Positions 23,417 to 29,765 of a stretch of DNA of 29,765 nt are shown piece after piece (position 1 is the first letter of the stretch; each line of letters starts with the position of its first letter). Below the pieces are notes generated by a model. That model saw only the letters and a list, made by a program, of their open reading frames with translations. It was not told where the DNA came from and ran no database searches. The translations under genes and the position numbers were made by a program. Location: positions 1 through 29,765 of IMG/VR virus record IMGVR_UViG_3300008267_000246; one strand, 5' to 3'. This DNA comes from a virus.

Positions 23417-26400
23417 ATGTTTATTAAAGAAGATCTGTACACAACCATAGGTTCTCAAAAACTTTATCACTGCTGGACTGATAAGGTAACAAAGTTTGAT
23501 TCAAGCTCATTCTATAACTGGGAACAAGACAACCTCCCAGTGTATGATTTAGATGAGAGAACTTACTACCTTTGGGAGAAGATGGGGTATCCAACTTCAA
23601 GCATCCCAGGAGTAGCCTTGGTTGTTTCTGCTGATGCTCCTGACTCCGCTGTAGCCTGTAATAAAAACATTTTTAAAACTGTAAGTGCTGCGATTGATGC
23701 TCTGCCAAATGTTATCAACTTCCCCGTTGTAATTGAAATTGCTAGCTTTGGTAATCTCGGGGATCTTATACTTGATAATTACAAGTTTGGTCCGAGGGGT
23801 TCTATTGAGATTATAAATAGAAACTTTGCAAATGGGTATGCTGATGGATATTTACAGAATCTTGGAATTTGGAATCCAATTTTAATGTCTAGATCTTCCG
23901 CAGACGGTAATAACCCGTACTACCACGGATCAGCCTTTTCAACAAACTATGGAGTATTTAAAGACACTGGTTCGGGTGGTTTAATTAACGGGTTACTAGA
24001 GACATTTGCAATCAGAACTCATTTTGCAATGGCTTCTGCACTTAGTATCTCTTCTTTAGTTTTTAGCGGTAACCTAGGTCCTGGAAATACTAACGATGTA
24101 AGGCTTGTTCAAAATTTAAATGGATTTGTATCAAGATCTAAAGCATTAAATAGTGGAAGTATTTGGCAAATTAATTTTCCATCAATAAATACTACAACCC
24201 ATAATTCTAGATATTCAAAATCAGATTTAATTATAGCAAGCAGAAATACTATACATCCGTTTAGTGGGGCAGGAGCAGCGTCTCTTACTTACCATGATAA
24301 CATATATTACAAATCTTATGATTTGAATCCAGAAGCTTATGAAAATTTAGGAATCTACGATGCTAGCACTATTGATGACTTAAACTCAAATGAAAATTTA
24401 TTTTTTGCTGATGAGAGTTTAGGACTTAATGGAGTAAACGGATTATTTTATGGAAACAGATTAACTAAGCTTATAGTTAATAATTGCGACGGCCCTATTT
24501 ACATAAGAAATTTCTTTTTAGATGGGAGTGGAGCAAATCTAAAAAATAATAATTACGGAGTAGAGATAAATAATTGCAAAAATATTTTCATAGAAAATTT
24601 AGTTTCTACAAGATATAGAAAAGCTGGGTTTATATTTAACAATTCAAATGTTGTTCTTCTTAGAGGTTGCGTTGCCACTAGAAATTATGATTTTGATAGC
24701 AGCAATAATAGAATAACGGGACCTTGGGCTACTAGAAGAATAACTGATAGTTTAAATACTACTTCAGGAATTCCTTATCTTGATTACGGTGCTGGTCTTG
24801 TAGCTAACAATACAAATATAACAATCAGCTCTACAAGAACCATTGAAGAGCTTTTGGTAAGTTCCTATTCATATAACAGAACTTTACAAAATAATGGGTC
24901 TACTGGATACGCATTCTCTTCTGCTTTCACTAAAAATTACATTTTTGAATTTAGCAAAAATGCAAATGGTATTATCTTAAATAACTCACAATTAATTAGT
25001 GATGAGTTATTTAAACAAAATCAAACAGACCATTATGCTTGGACAATGAATTTAGATATATTCGATAATGTTCAAGATGGAATGTCTTTGATAAACTCTA
25101 AGTTATCTTTCAATGGAAGAACTCACTTTGTAGGAAACTTAATAGGGCTTAGATTAAATTCTTCTGTATTTGAAATAGATAAAGCATCGTTTATTTATAA
25201 TCAAAAAATAGGATTGATTGCAAACAATTCAACAGTACTATACGGTAAGAATCTGTTACCCTATGTAAATAACGGAAATCCAACAGAAACTAATTCTCCA
25301 ACTTATTTCAATAAAAATGGAAAGCATTTAGTTCTTGAAAATTCAAAATTTACTCCATTGTTTACATCGTCAATGGATAAAATATACGATTTGATAAGTT
25401 TCCTAAATCCAATAGGAACTAAGATGCCTGGGCAGAAAGATATAACACCAGGGGTGGAGATAACAAATAACTCTAACGCAATATTGGTATCTCCTTACGA
25501 GACACGAGATGAATTTCATTCAGTAGATAATAATTCAGCTAAAGCTTGCAAAGGTGCAGCTATAAGTGTTACAAATAATTCTAAAGCTACTCTGATAGGA
25601 ACTCAGCACGGAGCAACCAGAATCTCAGGACCTAAAGGTCGGGAAAGACATAAAAATCTAGCCGCTGTATTTGCCGGAAATAATTCAACAGTAGAGTTAA
25701 ACGGACCAACTGTTATTGGAAATTACGGAGTAAACCTATTAGCTGAGAATAATTCCGTAATCAATATACAACCTCAAAGAAATGAAGGAGAGGGAACTTT
25801 AGATGTTAGTTCATTCAATCTTTCAAATGTTTTAAACCATACCGCTGTTGAGTTGCATAGCACTAGAGCTTGTATTGTAGTGGATAACCACTCTCAATTA
25901 ACCGCTAGAGATCTTGGGTCCTACAAGTATAACTGGGAGTTTACTGGTTCGTACTACTCTACTGACAGTTCAAAGCAATTTAATTACAATATAGACAATA
26001 TAGAAACTTATGTAAGCGGAGGAAGTCTACAGTTCTATCCAAATCCAATTTTCCCTTATGGAGTAACTTCATACAATAGTACAACATTCCCTGGGCAGGC
26101 TTCCGCTACTATGAGCAGTAGAGCTTTTAGTCTTGCCGCAAATAATAGAAACCTTCGTTATTTTGTTGATACTGATACTGCATTTAATGATTTTAGTGGA
26201 ACCACAACAGGCGGTATGTGTGTTAGAGCATTGAATGACAGCTTAGTAAATATAACAAATGTAAACTTCCCGTGCGGGTGGTGGAATGCTTCGGGTCCTT
26301 ATTACGATAACACAATTACACCAGATCTTGGAGGTTTGTGTTATCGTTTGTACATTTGGAATATAGCAGATAATTCACAACTAAAAGCTTCCTATGCTTC

Positions 26401-27022
26401 TGTTAAGGGAGTTCACCCCAAGGCGGCAGGATATACTGGACCCCTAGGAGTTTGGACAAGCGGGGCTGGAGTTGTGTTAAGCGGTCTGCCTTCAACAACC
26501 CCTGATACTAGCAGCACTTCTATTCTAGATTATTTTGGAATAGCTGCAACCTCAGCCAATCCTTTTGGAAGATCTACGGCAACTAATTACGGTCCATTTA
26601 GATTATATTTCTCGATAGATCCCGTTGTAAATTCTCTAAGTTCTATCCTGGACTCAAATAATGATTACACTAATTATATTCCTCAGATATACTCACAAGG
26701 GTATCAACCTTCGGGGAATATGCAATGTTTAACTAGCTCTATTCATAGCTTTGCGCTTAAGAGGATTTCAGGTGGAAGCATCGCTGCCTCTGGCTATTAT
26801 TACGGCAATGAAGTTATGGATAAAGATGGCTATGTTAGAGTTTTCCTGGATGAATCGTCCGCTGAGATTTTTGCTAATGCAAAACATTGTGCTACAGGAA
26901 AATCTAATAATGCTAAGTTAGTTTCAATATACTATCCATTTGAAAATGCAACTTATGGGTCGTTTTATAATGACACTGGAATTAAGTCGGTAAACTTCTT
27001 TGATATACAGAGAGATAACTAA
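23417..27022 (+). CDS. Beta-helix tail fibre/tailspike protein, 1201 aa
   Basis: Likely receptor-binding fibre with a pectate-lyase-like fold. Residues about 20-60 hold a docking motif NWEQDNLPVYDLDERTYYLW that resembles one in the next gene. Residues about 70-130 (KTVSAAIDALPNVINFPVVI) match the usual lead-in of phage beta-helices. From about 370 to 1000 there are many short turns of the type hydrophobic-x-N-N-S-x-hydrophobic (ANNTNI, LNNSQL, ANNSTV, TNNSKA, GNNSTV, ENNSVI, DNHSQL), spaced near 21-23 or 35-45 residues: an asparagine ladder along coils of about 20 residues. I see no clear catalytic acid cluster, so it may bind rather than cut. The start lies one base after the preceding stop; the end overlaps the next ATG by one base (TAATG). 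Confidence 0.75.
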   Translation: MFIKEDLYTTIGSQKLYHCWTDKVTKFDSSSFYNWEQDNLPVYDLDERTYYLWEKMGYPTSSIPGVALVVSADAPDSAVACNKNIFKTVSAAIDALPNVINFPVVIEIASFGNLGDLILDNYKFGPRGSIEIINRNFANGYADGYLQNLGIWNPILMSRSSADGNNPYYHGSAFSTNYGVFKDTGSGGLINGLLETFAIRTHFAMASALSISSLVFSGNLGPGNTNDVRLVQNLNGFVSRSKALNSGSIWQINFPSINTTTHNSRYSKSDLIIASRNTIHPFSGAGAASLTYHDNIYYKSYDLNPEAYENLGIYDASTIDDLNSNENLFFADESLGLNGVNGLFYGNRLTKLIVNNCDGPIYIRNFFLDGSGANLKNNNYGVEINNCKNIFIENLVSTRYRKAGFIFNNSNVVLLRGCVATRNYDFDSSNNRITGPWATRRITDSLNTTSGIPYLDYGAGLVANNTNITISSTRTIEELLVSSYSYNRTLQNNGSTGYAFSSAFTKNYIFEFSKNANGIILNNSQLISDELFKQNQTDHYAWTMNLDIFDNVQDGMSLINSKLSFNGRTHFVGNLIGLRLNSSVFEIDKASFIYNQKIGLIANNSTVLYGKNLLPYVNNGNPTETNSPTYFNKNGKHLVLENSKFTPLFTSSMDKIYDLISFLNPIGTKMPGQKDITPGVEITNNSNAILVSPYETRDEFHSVDNNSAKACKGAAISVTNNSKATLIGTQHGATRISGPKGRERHKNLAAVFAGNNSTVELNGPTVIGNYGVNLLAENNSVINIQPQRNEGEGTLDVSSFNLSNVLNHTAVELHSTRACIVVDNHSQLTARDLGSYKYNWEFTGSYYSTDSSKQFNYNIDNIETYVSGGSLQFYPNPIFPYGVTSYNSTTFPGQASATMSSRAFSLAANNRNLRYFVDTDTAFNDFSGTTTGGMCVRALNDSLVNITNVNFPCGWWNASGPYYDNTITPDLGGLCYRLYIWNIADNSQLKASYASVKGVHPKAAGYTGPLGVWTSGAGVVLSGLPSTTPDTSSTSILDYFGIAATSANPFGRSTATNYGPFRLYFSIDPVVNSLSSILDSNNDYTNYIPQIYSQGYQPSGNMQCLTSSIHSFALKRISGGSIAASGYYYGNEVMDKDGYVRVFLDESSAEIFANAKHCATGKSNNAKLVSIYYPFENATYGSFYNDTGIKSVNFFDIQRDN

Positions 27023-29556
27023 TGGTACAATTCGTTGAGAGTCAATATCGGTTCACTGATCCAATTAGATACTTTAAAGCTAATGATCCAATCTACTTTG
27101 AAGTAGATAATATTCCACTCAAACAACTTCAAGAAAACGATCTGTGGATAAAAGATCAACTAGCTAAATTAGAGTATACTCAAACGATTGTAAGTAATAT
27201 TTACACTTCTACAATCACTAATAATACCAACAATGCCCCAGGTACGATAACAAGAGATAACTTTGATGAGTTAAAACCTTATGTTAACGGCACTGATAAC
27301 AAAGTAAAAGTACGTCCAGGAAGATTCACTGCTAGAATTAATGATGCTGCTAGAGATTTACCGAAGCTACAGTATATGGCAAGGGCTGCTTTCCCATATA
27401 GCTCAGAATCTAATCCGCTAAATTATCAAGATATATTTTTAACTCTCTCTCATCCTTTGCTTTATTCTGTTTATGAAAAAGTAAAGAACGCTGTCGGAGC
27501 CGACTCTCTCGCCATGAATGGTTTGGGAGAGAGAGTGTTCACACGGATGATAAGAGATAATAGTCTTATAAGTAATTTTGCGATTGGTGTGACTGACACT
27601 CCAAGATATAATCTTCCTAACGGAGAAGACGGAGCATACCCAAACGTCACTGGCAGGCAACCTGTTTTTGATTCTAATGCAGTTAAGGCTGTTGTTGATA
27701 GCTGGTTTAATCCTGATAATGGCGGAAACTCATCTAGAGTGGGGGCAGAGTCTGAGTGGATAAAAAATTGGAGAGGGGTCGCTAGAACAGCTATTGTTGA
27801 CATCCCTCAGGAACTTGAAATTGAAATTCCCCGATTCAACCCTGATGATTTTTATTATATAAATGAAGCTAATAATAGAGTAAGAATAAACGGTGCTACT
27901 CAACGAGTAGACTTAGTTTTTATTTGGGCCAAGCCAATTGATGCTTCATCTACTACTACTTTAAGTTTTCCAGATAACGGGGATGTCCCAAAGAAAATTT
28001 ACAAAGCAGAACTTGGTATTGTTAAAGGGGCTGGAGTGGGAATTAATTTTAATATTATTCCTAATGCAAGCAATGATCCCAAAGCGGATACCCCAAGATT
28101 GCAGGATGAAGACGGTAATGCCTTAATTATCCCTGCGGTAGGGGATGAGTACAATACCTCCCTAGGATTCTCAGGATTAAATATTCGCGGATCATTCCCT
28201 TCCCCAGATGATCTAATGAATATTTCTCCAACACTCGCAGAGTTTGCTTACAATGATAACGAAGCAGCGTTGGCAGATTTTAATACTACAGGTTTAAATG
28301 GAAACGAAGCTATTTTAAATAGCCAGTCTTTATACTTCGTAGGTCAATCAATTTTACCAATTGCGTATGTTGTTGTAAAAAATAATGCTCAATTAAATGC
28401 TAATCAAGTACAAATAATAACTCCTTCTAATTTGGTTGATATAAGACCATTCTTTAGAACTACAGAACTTGCGTACAATGAACGTGCTGGATTAGCTGCC
28501 GCCGTGCCTCAAGTCTCTTTGGCAAATCCAGTAGCTTCAGAGAATTTTGTTTTAAATGTTGCTAGAGATATTTATTCAAGACTTGGAGTTCCTGCTGTAA
28601 CTGGGACTACGCCAGGGGGATCTACAACTATCATTACTAGCCCTGTATCCATAACACCAAGACCAGTTGCTTGCGGATATATTCTCGGTGGTCGTGGGAT
28701 AGGTGGAACAGAGACTGCGATTATTAGGTACATGAGGGCTGTTAATCCAGATTTAGGCGAAAATGAAGCAATTACTAAATTAAGAACAGAATTAGCATAC
28801 CCATCTAATCAGGCTATAACTCTCAATCCTGGATGGGATTTGGCTAATTGGACAAGGAGCTACACGGCGGATACAGGGACTGCGGCAGTCTATAAGTATT
28901 TTAATTTTATAAGAAGAGTTGATTTTACAGCCGCAGAATTTCCATCATTTTTAAGAGCGGCTAGGTATAACAATACCTATCTGCCTATAGGGGATAGTGG
29001 GGAGTTATCTGAAGTTAGATTAAGCCAAACAACTATTCCTTTTGCAATGTACTTCTTAAAGAAAAGAATAAAAATTCTTAAGAATTCAAGTGCTGAGTGG
29101 GTAAATGATATTCAAGTTGATGCTAAGTTTTTTAATTGTGCTCCGATAGCTCAAGAAGGGGCTGGGATATCCACAACTAAAGAAATTGTAAATGGAGAAC
29201 TTTTTGTAAATATAATTGTTTACTGGACTGTGCCTGACGATAAGTTTAGAAATCCTAGGTATTGGCAGCGTATATCTAGTTTTAATAATCCAAGTAACCC
29301 AGATGGACAAGGAAATGCGCTTCAATTAAATAACGGAGTGCCCCCTCCAGGACCTTCATATCACAACGTATTTGCTAATTTTATAGTAATTGATGAAAAC
29401 CACACATCTCGATTCGCAGGCAGTACTAGAAACCAAGGGTATTCAAACTATGGTTTAGCACTATTCCCTTCAATTCAGTTTACAATAACTGGATTCCCTC
29501 AAGGGTATGGACAAGAGATTTCATTTGCATATCAAAATCAACTATATCTTGCGTAA
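27022..29556 (+). CDS. Baseplate/fibre protein with DNIPLKQL docking motif, 844 aa
   Basis: A structural protein, probably attached to the baseplate. Residues about 15-50 carry FKANDPIYFEVDNIPLKQLQ followed by ENDLWIKDQ, a motif I associate with baseplate/fibre proteins of large phages and similar to the N-terminus of the preceding 1201-aa protein. After it come a segment RPGRFTARINDAARDLPKL and a long body with beta-rich character (VDIPQELEIEIPRFNPDDFY), then a C-terminal domain near 640-844 ending in strands (FTITGFPQGYGQEISFAYQ). No enzyme motif is seen. The ATG shares its A with the previous stop; an AGAGAG 7 bases upstream may help initiation. Neighbours suggest it anchors fibres or forms part of the outer baseplate. 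Confidence 0.65.
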   Translation: MVQFVESQYRFTDPIRYFKANDPIYFEVDNIPLKQLQENDLWIKDQLAKLEYTQTIVSNIYTSTITNNTNNAPGTITRDNFDELKPYVNGTDNKVKVRPGRFTARINDAARDLPKLQYMARAAFPYSSESNPLNYQDIFLTLSHPLLYSVYEKVKNAVGADSLAMNGLGERVFTRMIRDNSLISNFAIGVTDTPRYNLPNGEDGAYPNVTGRQPVFDSNAVKAVVDSWFNPDNGGNSSRVGAESEWIKNWRGVARTAIVDIPQELEIEIPRFNPDDFYYINEANNRVRINGATQRVDLVFIWAKPIDASSTTTLSFPDNGDVPKKIYKAELGIVKGAGVGINFNIIPNASNDPKADTPRLQDEDGNALIIPAVGDEYNTSLGFSGLNIRGSFPSPDDLMNISPTLAEFAYNDNEAALADFNTTGLNGNEAILNSQSLYFVGQSILPIAYVVVKNNAQLNANQVQIITPSNLVDIRPFFRTTELAYNERAGLAAAVPQVSLANPVASENFVLNVARDIYSRLGVPAVTGTTPGGSTTIITSPVSITPRPVACGYILGGRGIGGTETAIIRYMRAVNPDLGENEAITKLRTELAYPSNQAITLNPGWDLANWTRSYTADTGTAAVYKYFNFIRRVDFTAAEFPSFLRAARYNNTYLPIGDSGELSEVRLSQTTIPFAMYFLKKRIKILKNSSAEWVNDIQVDAKFFNCAPIAQEGAGISTTKEIVNGELFVNIIVYWTVPDDKFRNPRYWQRISSFNNPSNPDGQGNALQLNNGVPPPGPSYHNVFANFIVIDENHTSRFAGSTRNQGYSNYGLALFPSIQFTITGFPQGYGQEISFAYQNQLYLA

Positions 29557-29560
29557 TTAA

Positions 29561-29765
29561 ATGTCTAACATTTATCTGAACTGTGGGGAGTATGCTCCAG
29601 GCCAAGAGCCTCGTACTCCCACAACTTCAAATACGGTGCCGGGGGATATCGTACCTAATCCAAGTAACACCACGCCTGTATTTAACACACCTACTTGTCC
29701 AGAGCCTAACCAGCCTCAAGAGCCAGGGTTCCCTACGCCGGGGATTCCTCCGGTACCGACCCCTC
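29561..29765 (+). CDS. Proline-rich protein, start only (3' truncated)
   Basis: Sixty-eight codons are visible and the frame runs off the window. The product begins MSNIYLNCGEYAPGQEP and becomes a Pro/Thr/Asn-rich low-complexity tract ending PGFPTPGIPPVPTP. Such tracts are linkers or collagen-like/extended stalks in fibres, but the domain they join is out of view. The ATG follows TAATTAA directly after the previous stop, the junction motif seen several times here. GC is higher than in the preceding gene. Confidence 0.7.
   Translation, partial: MSNIYLNCGEYAPGQEPRTPTTSNTVPGDIVPNPSNTTPVFNTPTCPEPNQPQEPGFPTPGIPPVPTP

Noticed and set aside
27503-27536. 8-bp inverted repeat ACTCTCTC/GAGAGAGT
   Set aside because: Within a normal coding stretch of the 844-aa gene, no T run after it, and simple CT/GA composition makes it likely by chance.
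27471-27803. Minus-strand frame of 110 codons
   Set aside because: Opposite the 844-aa gene, no regulatory signal, product unlike any phage protein.
1-29765. T4-type late promoters (TATAAATA), tRNA genes, CRISPR repeats, insertion sequences, attachment sites
   Set aside because: Looked for by eye at gene junctions and gaps; no exact late promoter box at a junction, no cloverleaf, no regular direct repeats and no transposase or integrase frame.

Overview
This window is a stretch of a large tailed bacteriophage genome, or a prophage of the same kind. It carries the distal-tail, baseplate and receptor-binding module of a contractile-tailed (myovirus-like) phage. The supporting signs are a gp25/W-like wedge protein, a baseplate J (gp6-like) protein and a tail protein I-like protein in the canonical order, preceded by a tape-measure-like protein, a tube-cap-like protein, a LysM/gp53-like protein, a hub and a spike. 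Stop codons are mostly TAA, with a few TGA and one TAG, so the standard bacterial code fits. Much of the DNA is AT-rich, with local GC excursions. Most genes lack a Shine-Dalgarno sequence and instead have A/T-rich start regions, often with TAATTA overlapping the preceding stop codon. This would suit a host with weak SD dependence (Bacteroidota or some cyanobacteria), but the host cannot be named from the sequence. No tRNA, rRNA, CRISPR array, insertion sequence or integrase was seen.

Layout. Bases 2-448 hold the 3' end of a RecB/Cas4-type PD-(D/E)XK nuclease gene at about 46% GC. A small convergent gene (409-711, minus strand) overlaps its tail, and three contiguous small hairpins lie at 481-539. 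Just after them GC falls to about 22%. A short AT-rich gap (712-770) separates this from one unbroken rightward block of genes running to the window's end with almost no intergenic space. The block starts with a 146-aa protein of unknown role and a 559-aa tape-measure-like protein. The baseplate core follows: tube cap 2917-4224, LysM/gp53-like 4280-4567, hub 4575-7262, spike 7265-8428, a LamG-domain protein 8436-11129, gp25-like 11132-11593, baseplate J 11593-13188 and tail protein I-like 13181-15595.

The last half (15613-29765) is devoted to host recognition and surface breakdown. It contains a 2071-aa protein with two glycoside-hydrolase-like beta-helix units flanking an SGNH esterase domain, two small structural proteins (323 and 203 aa), a 1201-aa beta-helix fibre with repeated Asn-Asn-Ser turns, an 844-aa baseplate/fibre protein whose N-terminal motif resembles that of the 1201-aa protein, and the start of a proline-rich protein.

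How they likely work together: hub and spike form the central piercing device under the tube. The gp25, J and I proteins build the wedges around it. The fibre/depolymerase proteins hang on the wedges, find the cell and strip its polysaccharide, including O-acetyl groups if the esterase is active. The most noteworthy items are the hydrolase-esterase-hydrolase polypeptide, the LamG protein placed inside the baseplate core, and the hairpin cluster at the composition boundary near base 540.
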